Program-made: the position numbers and the translations under genes
Shown: positions 1-8,795 of the stretch, in pieces
How the letters are laid out: the number at the start of each line of letters is the position of its first letter
Numbering within the stretch: the first letter of the stretch is position 1
Notes under the pieces: generated by a model
Databases searched by the model: none
Told to the model about the DNA's origin: nothing
What the model saw: the letters and a program-made list of their open reading frames with translations, nothing else
Assembly: GCF_011683955.1 (NCBI RefSeq)
Contig: NZ_JAAQPI010000001.1
Location: 248,001 to 312,000 of the forward strand
Source of the DNA: Pseudomaricurvus alkylphenolicus
Lineage (GTDB): Bacteria > Pseudomonadota > Gammaproteobacteria > Pseudomonadales > Cellvibrionaceae
Direction: 5' to 3'
Length of the DNA: 64,000 nt

Positions 1-341
1 TGCCTTTGGTCAAACTCGCCTGGGGTCGCAGTGGCGACAAAGGCAATAATGCCAACATTGGCATTATTGCCCGCAAAGCGGAATACCTGCCCTATATTCA
101 GGCTGCACTGACCACAGAAAACGTGGTCGCACGCTTCGCTCACTTTTTTGCCGAAGGTGACGGTGGCAAGGTCGAACAGTTTCTGTTACCCGGGCTGAAT
201 GCCATTAACTTTCTGCTTCGCGATGTACTCGGCGGTGGCGGCATCGCCAGCCTGCGCAATGATCCGCAAGCCAAGGGCTACGCCCAGCTGCTGCTGGATA
301 CCCCTGTTTCCATACCTCAGTCCCTGGCGGAGAGCCTGTAA
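1..341 (+). CDS. atuA: AtuA family protein, C-terminal part (5' end outside window)
   Basis: This is the last ~112 codons of a gene that begins before the window. The reading frame is open from base 3, and the first in-frame TTG (base 6) is not a real start. The visible residues match the C-terminal domain of the complete paralogue at 25046-26851, including LAWGRSGDKG, the LPGLNAINFLL segment and SLRNDPQAKGYAQLLL. AtuA (DUF1446 plus this small C-terminal domain) is required for growth on acyclic terpenes in Pseudomonas, but its reaction is unknown. The stop codon overlaps the atuC start by one base (TAATG), so the two are probably translationally coupled in one operon. Confidence 0.85.
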   Translation, partial: PLVKLAWGRSGDKGNNANIGIIARKAEYLPYIQAALTTENVVARFAHFFAEGDGGKVEQFLLPGLNAINFLLRDVLGGGGIASLRNDPQAKGYAQLLLDTPVSIPQSLAESL

Positions 342-1963
342 TGACCGTTTTTAATTCCAAAATCAAAACGAACTCTGATGCCTTTCGTAAAAACCGAGAG
401 GATATGCTGACCCTGGTGGAAAAGCTGCAGGAGCTGAATGGCCGCGGTGCTGCCATCTCAAACAAACGCAAAGCCCGCTTTGAAGAACGCGGCCAACTGC
501 TGCCCCGCGAGCGCCTGGCACGCTTACTGGACCCCGGCATGCCCTTTCTTGAGATCGGTAACCTTGCGGGCTACCTGTTTGACACCAAGGAAGAAGAAAA
601 ATCCATTCCCGGCAGCACGGTGATTTCCGGTATCGGTTTTGTCAACGGCGTGCGCAGCATTATTGTTGTCGACGACAGCGGCATCCAAGCCGGCGCCATG
701 ACCCCTGCCGGCGGCTATCGCATCGCCCGTGCTGAGCAGGTTGCGCTGGAGCAAAAGCTGCCGTTTATTCATCTGGTGGAAAGCGCCGGCGGCGACCTGA
801 TCAATTACAGTGTCGAGGGGTTTGTTTCCGGCGGCAACTTGTTTGGCAGTCTTGCACGTCTGAGCGCGGCCGGCGTTCCGGTCATCTCCATCCTGCACGG
901 TTCCTCGACCGCCGGGGGCGCCTATATGCCGGGTTTGAGCGACTATGTGATTGCCGTGAAAAACAACGGCCGCGCTTTTCTCGCCGGCCCGCCGCTGCTG
1001 AAAGCGGCCACCGGTGAGATTGCCACCGAGGAGGAACTCGGCGGAGCGGAAATGCATGCGACCACCTCCGGCCTGGCGGAATATCTGGCGGAAAACGATG
1101 GCCAGGCCATTAATATGTTGCGCGAGCTGGTACAGCGACTTGAATGGAACAAGGACTGCGCTCGCCCCAACTTCCGCAGCTTTAGCGAACCCCTTTACGA
1201 CCCGGATGAATTGGCCGGTGTGATCCCCTGTGACTACCGCACGCCATACGACATGCGTGAGCTGGTGGCCCGCACCGTAGACGGCTCCGATTTTATGGAC
1301 TTTAAGCCTCGCTACGGTGCCTCCACGGTTTGTATCCAGACCCATATTATGGGGCACCCCTGCGGCATCATCGGCAACAACGGTTCCATCGATCCGGACG
1401 GCGCCACCAAAACCGCACAGTTCCTGCAGCTTTGTGATCAGTCGAATATTCCAGTGATCTTTTTGCAAAACACCACCGGTTATATCGTCGGCACCAAATC
1501 CGAGCAGGCTGGCATGATCAAACACGGCGCCAAGATGATTCAGGCCATGACCAATATCGATGTGCCCCGTATTACCCTGATGACGGGCGCCAGCTACGGT
1601 GCGGGTAACTACGGCATGTGCGGTCGTGGTTTTTCTCCGGACTTTCTCTACACCTTCCCCAATGCCTCCATGGGTGTCATGGGCGGCGAGCAGGCCGCCA
1701 AAACCATGTCGATGGTGGCGCGTGGCAAAGCAGCAGCCAGTGGCCAACCCGTTGACGAAGACGGCCTGGCAAAGTTCGAAGCGCACCTGACCCACGTATT
1801 CGATTCCCAGTCCAGCGCCTTCTACACATCCGGTCGAATGCTGGATGACGGCATGATCGATCCGAGAAATACCCGCCAGACATTGGGATTCCTGTTGGCA
1901 ACGGTTTGGGAATCGCGCAATCGCAGGGTCCGCCCTAACAATTTTGGTATAGCGCGCCTGTAA
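341..1963 (+). CDS. atuC: Geranyl-CoA carboxylase beta (carboxyltransferase) subunit, copy A
   Basis: 540 residues, the usual length for biotin-dependent acyl-CoA carboxylase beta subunits. Two crotonase-like carboxyltransferase halves are visible. The N half holds HGSSTAGGAYMPGLSDY and FLAGPPLLKAATGE; the C half holds CGIIGNNGSIDP, FLQNTTGYIVG and GYGAGNYGMCGR-like Gly-rich turns that bind CoA and carboxybiotin. The HGSSTAGGAYMPG form resembles the geranyl-CoA enzyme (AtuC) more than methylcrotonyl-CoA carboxylase (LiuB), and the linked atuA supports that. With AtuF it would carboxylate the methyl-branched enoyl-CoA. It is a same-length paralogue of the gene at 26860-28482. The start ATG overlaps the atuA stop. 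A methylcrotonyl-CoA role is the main alternative. Confidence 0.85.
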   Translation: MTVFNSKIKTNSDAFRKNREDMLTLVEKLQELNGRGAAISNKRKARFEERGQLLPRERLARLLDPGMPFLEIGNLAGYLFDTKEEEKSIPGSTVISGIGFVNGVRSIIVVDDSGIQAGAMTPAGGYRIARAEQVALEQKLPFIHLVESAGGDLINYSVEGFVSGGNLFGSLARLSAAGVPVISILHGSSTAGGAYMPGLSDYVIAVKNNGRAFLAGPPLLKAATGEIATEEELGGAEMHATTSGLAEYLAENDGQAINMLRELVQRLEWNKDCARPNFRSFSEPLYDPDELAGVIPCDYRTPYDMRELVARTVDGSDFMDFKPRYGASTVCIQTHIMGHPCGIIGNNGSIDPDGATKTAQFLQLCDQSNIPVIFLQNTTGYIVGTKSEQAGMIKHGAKMIQAMTNIDVPRITLMTGASYGAGNYGMCGRGFSPDFLYTFPNASMGVMGGEQAAKTMSMVARGKAAASGQPVDEDGLAKFEAHLTHVFDSQSSAFYTSGRMLDDGMIDPRNTRQTLGFLLATVWESRNRRVRPNNFGIARL

Positions 1964-1999
1964 CCACTCCGCAACAATGATTCCAATGAGACTTTGTCT

Positions 2000-2818
2000 A
2001 TGTCGAATTTACCTGATACCAACAGCATAATTCTCGAGCAAGATGGCAGTGTACTGACCCTCTGGTTCAATCAGCCCGAATCCAGAAACGCCCTGACCGA
2101 GGAAGTGACCTCGGAAGTCCACGCAACGCTGGATACCATCAGAGATGAGCGCAGTATCCGCACGCTCATTATTCGCGGCAAGGGTGGTATTTTCTGCGCG
2201 GGCGGTAATATCAAGGATTTTAAATCCGGACAGACCAGCGACTACACGGAAGAACAGATCGCCGCCTACATTGCCAAAGGCAACCGCACCTTTGGTGATC
2301 TGTTGATCAAGCTCAATGAACAGCCACAGACCGTCATCACCTTGATCGAAGGCGCCGCTATTGGCGGTGGCCTGGGTCTGGCCTGCCTGAGCGATGTCAG
2401 CATTGTCACCCGGGATACCCGTTTTCGGTTAAGCGAAACCAGCCTGGGAATTCCACCCGCACAGATTGCCCCCTTCGTTACCGAAAGAGTTGGGCTCAGC
2501 CAGGCCAGACGTTTAATGCTGACCGGTGCGCGATTTAAGGGCGAAGAGGCAGTTAATCTGGGCCTGGCCCATATTCTCGCCGACGACAGCGAAGATCTTG
2601 AAACAAAATGCAAACAGGTGTTAGAGCAGATTGCCAGTTGCGCGCCCGGCGCCAATGCCGTCACCAAGAACATTATTTTCGAATCCACCCGACAACCCAG
2701 AGCCGCAGCACTGGACTTCGCCGCCCGGGGTTTTGCCAGTTGCCTGATGAGTGACGAAGGCCGCGAGGGCATTACCGCCTTTGTTGAAAAGCGATCCCCA
2801 TCCTGGGCCGAACAATAA
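2000..2818 (+). CDS. atuE: Enoyl-CoA hydratase/isomerase, isohexenylglutaconyl-CoA hydratase-like, copy A
   Basis: 272 residues from the ATG at 2000. A TTG two codons upstream is also open, but the paralogue at 30437 begins at the equivalent of this ATG (MSNLP-TNSI). Crotonase fold: the oxyanion-hole segment FCAGGNIKDF near residue 70 and the second CoA-binding loop EGAAIGGGLGLACL near residue 115 are clear, followed by RLSETSLGIPPAQIAPFV with the usual active-site acid. It would hydrate the carboxylated enoyl-CoA made by AtuC/AtuF before chain cleavage. It lies 36 bp after atuC and 14 bp before atuF. The exact substrate is inferred from context. Confidence 0.82.
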   Translation: MSNLPDTNSIILEQDGSVLTLWFNQPESRNALTEEVTSEVHATLDTIRDERSIRTLIIRGKGGIFCAGGNIKDFKSGQTSDYTEEQIAAYIAKGNRTFGDLLIKLNEQPQTVITLIEGAAIGGGLGLACLSDVSIVTRDTRFRLSETSLGIPPAQIAPFVTERVGLSQARRLMLTGARFKGEEAVNLGLAHILADDSEDLETKCKQVLEQIASCAPGANAVTKNIIFESTRQPRAAALDFAARGFASCLMSDEGREGITAFVEKRSPSWAEQ

Positions 2819-2832
2819 GATTGGAGACCAGC

Positions 2833-4833
2833 ATGTCTGACACCTCAACACGCTTTACCAGTATTCTGATCGCCAATCGGGGCGAAATTGCCTGCCGGGT
2901 GATCCGCAGCGCCAAGTCCCTGGGCTATCGAACGGTTGCCGTTTACTCCGAGGCCGATAGTAACGCCGTCCATGTACAGATGGCAGACGACGCTGTGTGT
3001 ATCGGCACGGGTCCCGTCAACGAATCCTACCTGTTGGCTGACAAAATACTGGATGCCGCGCGTCAAACAGGCGCCCGGGCTATTCATCCCGGTTACGGTT
3101 TCCTGAGCGAAAACGCAGACTTTGCCCAGGCCTGTGTCGACGCCGGAATTACTTTTATCGGCCCCAGCGCAGAAGCTATCCGGCTGATGGGCAACAAGGC
3201 CGAAGCCAAGCGCCGTATGATTGAGGCCGACGTGCCCTGTGTACCGGGTTATGAAGGCATAGACCAAAGCGATGAAACCCTGCTGTGCGAGTCTGAGAAA
3301 ATAGAGTTGCCGTTAATGGTCAAAGCCGCCGCCGGCGGTGGCGGGCGCGGCATGCGCCTGGTACATGAGCGCGAAGAACTTGCCAACACCCTGCAACTGG
3401 CACGGGCAGAGGCACTGTCGGCGTTTGGTTCCGACGAACTGATTCTGGAAAAAGCCATTATCGAGCCACGCCATGTGGAGGTGCAGGTATTCGCAGACAG
3501 CTACGGCAACACCATCCACCTGGGTGAACGCGACTGCTCCGTACAACGTCGCCATCAAAAGGTGATCGAAGAAGCCCCCTGCCCCATCATGACCGAAAGC
3601 CTGCGCGAAAGAATGGGGGCAGCGGCAGTAGCAGCCGCCAAAAGCATCAACTATCGCGGTGCGGGCACCGTTGAATTTCTGCTCGCCGCCAACGGCGATT
3701 TCTACTTTCTGGAAATGAACACCCGCCTGCAGGTGGAACACCCGGTAACGGAAATGATCACCGGCCTGGACCTGGTGGAGCTGCAAATTCAGGTGGCCCA
3801 GGGCGAGCCATTGGGTTTGACGCAAAGTGATATTCAATTGCAAGGTCACGCCATTGAGGTGCGTCTGTACGCCGAAGATACCGCTCAGGACTTCCTGCCC
3901 ACCTCCGGTCCGATTCACTTGTGGTCTGCGCCCACAGGTGAAGGCGTGCGCGTAGATACGGGCATCAGCAGCGGCCAGGAGGTATCGCCTTTTTACGACC
4001 CGATGGTGGCCAAAATCATCACCTACGGCAGCACCCGGGAAGTCGCCCGCCAGCGCATGGTGGAGGCGATGAACAGCACCCTGTTGTTCGGTACCAAGAC
4101 CAATCGGGATTTTCTCAAAGATTGTTTGCAGAACGAGGTATTTATCGCCGGGGAGGCCACCACCGCCTTTATTGGTGATGAATTCCCCGCGGAGAAACTG
4201 GCCGAACAGGCACCGGCATTCAGCAGCGACGCCATTGCCGCTGTGATCGAATTGCAGCTGCAACACCAACAGGATTTCGCCAATAGCGTGAATGTAGCGG
4301 CCGCGCTGAAGAACTGGTCCAACGCAACACCCTTGCGATCGCGCAAACGCTATCAGCACGGTGATGAAACGGTGGACCTGTGGATCACTCCAACCGACAA
4401 AGACGGCTATACCGTCAGCGATGACGAGCGTTCCTGCCAGATCACCATCCTGTCAATTGAGGAAACCCGCGTAAAACTGCTGTTGGAGAACCGCAAAACG
4501 GAAGCCCGTTACCACAAACAGGGTGACACGCTGTACTTGTCAGTTGACGGTATTTCCAGCAGCCACCGCGATGAGATCCCGTTCGATGGGCAGCTGGATC
4601 AGAACACCGGCGGTGGCAATATCATCGCCCCCATGCACGGCCAATTGCTGGAAATCAAGGTGCAGCAAGGCGACCACGTCAAGGCGGGGCAAACCCTGGC
4701 CATTCTGGAAGCCATGAAGATGTTCTATGAAATTGTGGCGGAAGCCGATGGCAAGGTGACCGATATCCTGGCGCAGGCCGGTACGCAGGTTGCGGCCGAA
4801 GAGTTGCTGATCCAATTGGAAACGGCCCAGTGA
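2833..4833 (+). CDS. atuF: Acyl-CoA carboxylase alpha subunit (biotin carboxylase + biotin carrier), copy A
   Basis: 666 residues from the ATG at 2833, preceded by a GGAG box; an upstream in-frame TTG at 2821 is less likely. The biotin carboxylase N domain opens with ILIANRGEIACRVIRSAKSLG. The ATP-grasp glycine loop KAAAGGGGRGMRLV is near residue 165, and the catalytic core includes EMNTRLQVEHPVTE. The last ~75 residues form the biotin carrier domain with ILEAMKMF; the lysine near residue 629 is the expected biotin site. It pairs with AtuC in a carboxylase holoenzyme and uses ATP and bicarbonate. Its paralogue is at 31278-33269. The alternative is LiuD-type methylcrotonyl-CoA carboxylase alpha. 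Confidence 0.87.
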   Translation: MSDTSTRFTSILIANRGEIACRVIRSAKSLGYRTVAVYSEADSNAVHVQMADDAVCIGTGPVNESYLLADKILDAARQTGARAIHPGYGFLSENADFAQACVDAGITFIGPSAEAIRLMGNKAEAKRRMIEADVPCVPGYEGIDQSDETLLCESEKIELPLMVKAAAGGGGRGMRLVHEREELANTLQLARAEALSAFGSDELILEKAIIEPRHVEVQVFADSYGNTIHLGERDCSVQRRHQKVIEEAPCPIMTESLRERMGAAAVAAAKSINYRGAGTVEFLLAANGDFYFLEMNTRLQVEHPVTEMITGLDLVELQIQVAQGEPLGLTQSDIQLQGHAIEVRLYAEDTAQDFLPTSGPIHLWSAPTGEGVRVDTGISSGQEVSPFYDPMVAKIITYGSTREVARQRMVEAMNSTLLFGTKTNRDFLKDCLQNEVFIAGEATTAFIGDEFPAEKLAEQAPAFSSDAIAAVIELQLQHQQDFANSVNVAAALKNWSNATPLRSRKRYQHGDETVDLWITPTDKDGYTVSDDERSCQITILSIEETRVKLLLENRKTEARYHKQGDTLYLSVDGISSSHRDEIPFDGQLDQNTGGGNIIAPMHGQLLEIKVQQGDHVKAGQTLAILEAMKMFYEIVAEADGKVTDILAQAGTQVAAEELLIQLETAQ

Positions 4834-4843
4834 GGGAAACACT

Positions 4844-6805
4844 ATGTCGACGATGAATGAACACCCTATCTGGAAACATTTTGCCAAGACGTTTCCAACA
4901 GACCCGGAAAACCTCGCCACCCTCGCGGATGTAGACGCCTTAGAGCAAGTCCCCGACACCCAGCGATTTCCCTGCAGTTCGGTATTCGAAGCACTGGATG
5001 TTGTTTGCCGGGAACAGGGGGAACATACCGCGCTTACATTTTTGCCCTCTTCAGATCTGCTCACGGACAAGCCGAGGCGATGGACTTACCACCAATACCG
5101 GGCGGAGATCCAGGCGGCGGGAAATCTGTTTCACGCCCTGGGCATTCGATCCGGCGAGTCTGTCGTTTTTATGTGCCCCAATATACCCGAAATGCTGTTT
5201 GGTCTTTGGGGCGTGCAACTGACGGGCATCGCCACTCCCGTGAATCCGGATTTAAAACCCAAACAAATTGCCGCCATCAGTAGAGAGGCCGATGCTCGCG
5301 TATTGATGACCTGGACGGACGGACAGGATCACTCTTTCGTTGAAAAAGCGATAGCGATTCAGAGAGAAAACCCGGCCATTGAACACATTGTCGTTGCTGG
5401 TCATCGTGACGCCTTTGAGTGCAGCCTTGCCGCCACTGGTCCGGCCCCCGGGCAATTGCTGTTCTGGGACGACTGCATCGAGGCACACAGACACGAGGCA
5501 GGGGTCCCGTTCGGTCCTGTCGACGGCAATAGCATCTCTGCCTATTTTCATACCGGAGGCACAACAGGCGTACCCAAGCTGGCCCAGCATACCCACCGCG
5601 CCGCCGTGTTGAATGTGTGTATGATGGTTGTCACGGGCATTCAGCCTGAAGAGGGTGAGGATTGGCCTGAGGGCGTTGTACTGAGTGGACTGCCCCTGTT
5701 TCACTGCAACGCGATGTATGTCTCTGTATTGTCAACTTTGATGAGCGGCAACGAGCTGGTCCTGGCCGGCGAACACGGTTTTCGAAACCCCATGTTATTC
5801 GCTCATTTCTGGCCATTGATCGAACGCTACAAGGTCACTTTTTTCTCAACGGTTCCCACGGTCTACTCGGCCCTGTTGGGCCTGGACAGCGGCAGCTATG
5901 ACACTTCCAGCCTGATCTGCTGCTCCAGCGGCTCCGCCCCCATCTCCAAAAACCTGATGCAGGAGTTTCATCAGCGCACGGGCGCCGACATTATGGAGGG
6001 CTACGGCATGACCGAACTCACCGCCGCGGCAACCAGCCACTACTACTATGGCGCACGCCCCATTGGCTCGGTGGGCATGAAGCTTCCCTACCACAGTATT
6101 CGTACCGTTATTCTGGACGACAGCGGCAATATCGTTAGAGACTGCCATCCCGACGAAGTCGGTGTGATTTTGCACAAGGGACCCACCGTAATCAGCGCTT
6201 ACAAGCAAGACTTCGCCAACGAAGGCGCCTGGCCTGAGCCCGGCTGGCTCAACAGCGGTGATATGGGCCGCTATGACGAGGAGGGTTTTCTCTGGCTGAC
6301 CGGCCGCGCCAAGGACCTGATTATCCGCGGCGGGCACAATATCGATCCGATGATTACCGAAGACGCGGTGTCCGTTCATCCCCAGGTGATGACCGCTGCC
6401 GCTGTGGGCAAGCCCGACGGCTACGCCGGTGAGGTTCCGATCGTCTATGTGGAACTTAACGAGGGCGCCGAGGTTAGCGCCGAGGCGTTGATGGCGTTTG
6501 CCAGGGAGCACTGCGCTGAAAGAGCGGCGGCACCCAAAGAAGTGATTATTCTGGATCAGATACCGCTGACGGCCGTGGGCAAGATCTTTAAGCCGGAGTT
6601 GCGGCTGGATGCCATCAGCCGCGCCTATCGCGAAGCGGCGCAGGCGGCGGCAGGCGATTGTGAGTTCAGCGTGCAGACCACGGATGACAAAACCAATGGC
6701 ATCAGTGTGACGCTGGAACTCACCCGTGGCGGCACCCTTGAAAACATAGAAGAACTCATCGCGGATCCGCTCAATGAGTTTACCTATCCCTGGAAGCTTG
6801 TCTGA
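4844..6805 (+). CDS. AMP-forming acyl-CoA ligase at end of Atu operon A
   Basis: 653 residues with the adenylate-forming fold. The P-loop TGGTTGVPK is at residues 237-245 (a Gly replaces the usual Ser). EGYGMTEL, NSGDMG and GRAKDLIIRGGHNIDP follow, and the A10 lysine is K580 in AVGKIFKPEL. About 60 extra residues follow the A10 motif, which is unusual for FadD-type ligases. Position last in the Atu operon, 10 bp after atuF, suggests it makes the CoA thioester of the branched acid, like the AtuH ligase of Pseudomonas; I do not assign that symbol because the sequence looks distant. A GAGGG Shine-Dalgarno precedes the ATG. The substrate is inferred. Confidence 0.82.
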   Translation: MSTMNEHPIWKHFAKTFPTDPENLATLADVDALEQVPDTQRFPCSSVFEALDVVCREQGEHTALTFLPSSDLLTDKPRRWTYHQYRAEIQAAGNLFHALGIRSGESVVFMCPNIPEMLFGLWGVQLTGIATPVNPDLKPKQIAAISREADARVLMTWTDGQDHSFVEKAIAIQRENPAIEHIVVAGHRDAFECSLAATGPAPGQLLFWDDCIEAHRHEAGVPFGPVDGNSISAYFHTGGTTGVPKLAQHTHRAAVLNVCMMVVTGIQPEEGEDWPEGVVLSGLPLFHCNAMYVSVLSTLMSGNELVLAGEHGFRNPMLFAHFWPLIERYKVTFFSTVPTVYSALLGLDSGSYDTSSLICCSSGSAPISKNLMQEFHQRTGADIMEGYGMTELTAAATSHYYYGARPIGSVGMKLPYHSIRTVILDDSGNIVRDCHPDEVGVILHKGPTVISAYKQDFANEGAWPEPGWLNSGDMGRYDEEGFLWLTGRAKDLIIRGGHNIDPMITEDAVSVHPQVMTAAAVGKPDGYAGEVPIVYVELNEGAEVSAEALMAFAREHCAERAAAPKEVIILDQIPLTAVGKIFKPELRLDAISRAYREAAQAAAGDCEFSVQTTDDKTNGISVTLELTRGGTLENIEELIADPLNEFTYPWKLV

Positions 6806-6863
6806 CAGACCGGTGACAGCCCAAATAAGGGCGAAAAAGGGCTATAAAGCTCATAAATAATAA

Positions 6864-6888
6864 GCGAATGATGATTGTTATCATCCGC
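6864..6888. terminator. Candidate bidirectional terminator hairpin between convergent genes
   Basis: Arms GCGAATGAT and ATCATCCGC (nine pairs, one G-U) enclose a 7-base loop. The hairpin lies between the ligase ending at 6805 (+) and the ligase ending at 7033 (-), with A/T-rich flanks; the minus-strand transcript would run into TTATTATTTA. It also resembles a Fur-type palindrome, but there is no gene start nearby. The rest of 6806-7032 holds no convincing gene. Confidence 0.4.
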
Positions 6889-7032
6889 AAATAATAGAAT
6901 TGCCGGAAACGGTAGCTCCGCGCAAAACAGCGGCCTGGCGTGTTTTCATAGGGTTCTAACTTTGCGTACTGCTTTCTTATCTTCGGAGATTGACATAGTT
7001 CCTTCCTGATTTGATTGATAAATTCACTAGGA

Positions 7033-8595
7033 TCAGTTGACTCCACTCTCTTTAGCATTCCAGTAGGGCTCTCTCAGCTCCCGTTTTAAGACCTTACCCG
7101 CCCCAGAAAGCGGAAATGGCTCTGTTCTAAACGAGATACTACGAGGCTGTTTATAGTTCGCGATTTTTTCTTTGGTAGTAGACAGAATGCTCTCTTCGCT
7201 CAGCTCTGCCCCCTTTTTGGGAATAATGATTGCATGTACTGATTCCCCCCATTTCTCAGAAGGGATACCGATAACAGCTACCGCTTCAACATCCGGGTGC
7301 GTGGAGATTGCACTCTCTACCTCAGCAGAAAAAACATTTTCACCTCCAGAAACGATCATATCTTTCATTCGATCAACGATATAGAGAAACCCATCATCGT
7401 CTCGAATAGCGCCGTCGCCAGTTTTTACCCATCCGTCTTCCAATGTACTCGCCGTCTGCTCAGGCAAATTCCAATAACCTAACATTGAGCCGGGTGATCG
7501 AGCGTAAATTTCACCGACCTCTCCATTTGGAAGGTCTTTACCTTCTTCATCGCAGATCCTCACCTCTACGCCAGGAACAGCCACGCCAGCTGAGCGCAGT
7601 TTTCCGCTGCCCTCAAGTGCTGCACGATGATCTTCCGCATTCATGAAAGATATGATTGGACCCAATTCAGTTTGGCCGTATCCTTGGACAACATTAAGCG
7701 TGGGGAATAGCTTCAGAAGGTTGGTTAACAACCCCTCTGGCATAGGTGAGGCTCCGTAAAGAACAGTATGGAGAGAAGCCAGCTTTGCAGCTTCAAACTG
7801 GGGATGAGAAAGTAACATTCCCCACATAGTCGGCACCAGGAAGGCGTGTGTAACCCTATGATTCTCGATCATTTCAATGACATTGAGCGCATCAAATGAC
7901 GGCAGAAAAGTATGTGTCATACCGCTACTGATGGTCGCATTAGAATAAGCTGCATCCGCCAGATGAAACATTGGTGCCGAATGAAGATACACGCCACCAG
8001 AGTTGTAATTCGTATAGGGCGCGTAAGCAATATTATTGTACCACATGGCGGAATGGGACAACATTACACCCTTCGGAAATCCGGTAGTGCCACCGGTGTA
8101 ATAGATACCTGCCAGATCGTTCTCACCGCGATTCGCGTCTTCGCAGGTTGAATGCTCGCGAATAATTGACTCGTAATCCAGCATGTCGTCTGGAACATCA
8201 CCATCGCCACAAAATATAACCTTTTCGATACCATCAACATTTTCGGCAATATCTCCCCACATGGAAGAGAAGTTATGATCAACCAGGAGCACTCTTGCAC
8301 CAGAATCATTAATCGCATATGCGTTTTCCGTAGAAGACCAGCGAGTGTTCAACGGAACCACTACACCACCACTCCACCAGACTGCGAAATAGTATTCCAG
8401 ATACCTGTCTGAGTTTAGTGACAACATTGCTACACGGTCGCCTGCACAGACACCCAATTCACGCAATGCACATGCCAGTCTGGACACCCTGGATTGCATT
8501 TCGGACCATGTATGCTGCCTATTCCCCATAATCGTAGCAATAGCCGCCGGCTTGCTTAAAGCAACGCTCTTCAATGATTGAGTAAGGTTGTACAT
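7033..8595 (-). CDS. AMP-forming acyl-CoA ligase of type A module 1
   Basis: 520 residues when started at the ATG at 8595. That start has a GAGGAGA box and matches the paralogue at 53258-54820 in both length and N-terminus (MYNLTQ). An upstream extension to 8640 is open but unsupported. Motifs: P-loop YTGGTTGFPKG at residues 166-176, GYGQTELGP, KTGDGA, and the A10 lysine K501 in SGAGKVLKREL. The family forms acyl-CoA from free acid, ATP and CoA, often for short or medium, branched or cyclic acids. It lies 200 bp downstream of the TonB receptor gene and probably shares its transcript. The same receptor-ligase pairing recurs in module 4, which argues for one substrate class. Confidence 0.84.
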   Translation of the reverse strand: MYNLTQSLKSVALSKPAAIATIMGNRQHTWSEMQSRVSRLACALRELGVCAGDRVAMLSLNSDRYLEYYFAVWWSGGVVVPLNTRWSSTENAYAINDSGARVLLVDHNFSSMWGDIAENVDGIEKVIFCGDGDVPDDMLDYESIIREHSTCEDANRGENDLAGIYYTGGTTGFPKGVMLSHSAMWYNNIAYAPYTNYNSGGVYLHSAPMFHLADAAYSNATISSGMTHTFLPSFDALNVIEMIENHRVTHAFLVPTMWGMLLSHPQFEAAKLASLHTVLYGASPMPEGLLTNLLKLFPTLNVVQGYGQTELGPIISFMNAEDHRAALEGSGKLRSAGVAVPGVEVRICDEEGKDLPNGEVGEIYARSPGSMLGYWNLPEQTASTLEDGWVKTGDGAIRDDDGFLYIVDRMKDMIVSGGENVFSAEVESAISTHPDVEAVAVIGIPSEKWGESVHAIIIPKKGAELSEESILSTTKEKIANYKQPRSISFRTEPFPLSGAGKVLKRELREPYWNAKESGVN

Positions 8596-8795
8596 CTGTT
8601 CTCCTCGATTCACGGCAATGTCTAGATCAGTTAGCTTCACTAGAGCTAGTTTCCCGAATACAACACGAAATTACAGGCTATTCTCTGGTTCCCCAAGGGT
8701 TCGTAATATCCTCCAGAGACCACGTAGTTTAAGTGTATCGAAACATGTCTCGATCGACGTCAGATATACCGCCACAAATTTAAGAGAATGCGCCA

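Noticed and set aside
524-1795. Long open minus-strand frame (423 codons) antisense to atuC
   Set aside because: It mirrors the strongly conserved carboxyltransferase gene; its translation is rich in His/Gly low-complexity stretches and has no recognisable domain or ribosome site.
3313-4359. Long minus-strand frame (348 codons) antisense to atuF
   Set aside because: Same reason: codon-usage shadow of a GC-rich conserved gene, no motif, and similar shadows occur opposite the paralogue.
6870-6885. GATGAT-TGTT-ATCATC as a Fur box
   Set aside because: It lies between the 3' ends of two convergent genes with no start downstream; a terminator hairpin explains it better.
6780-7058. 92-codon minus-strand frame between convergent ligase genes
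   Set aside because: It overlaps both gene ends and the hairpin at 6864-6888, has no Shine-Dalgarno and shows no protein-like pattern except a short hydrophobic run.
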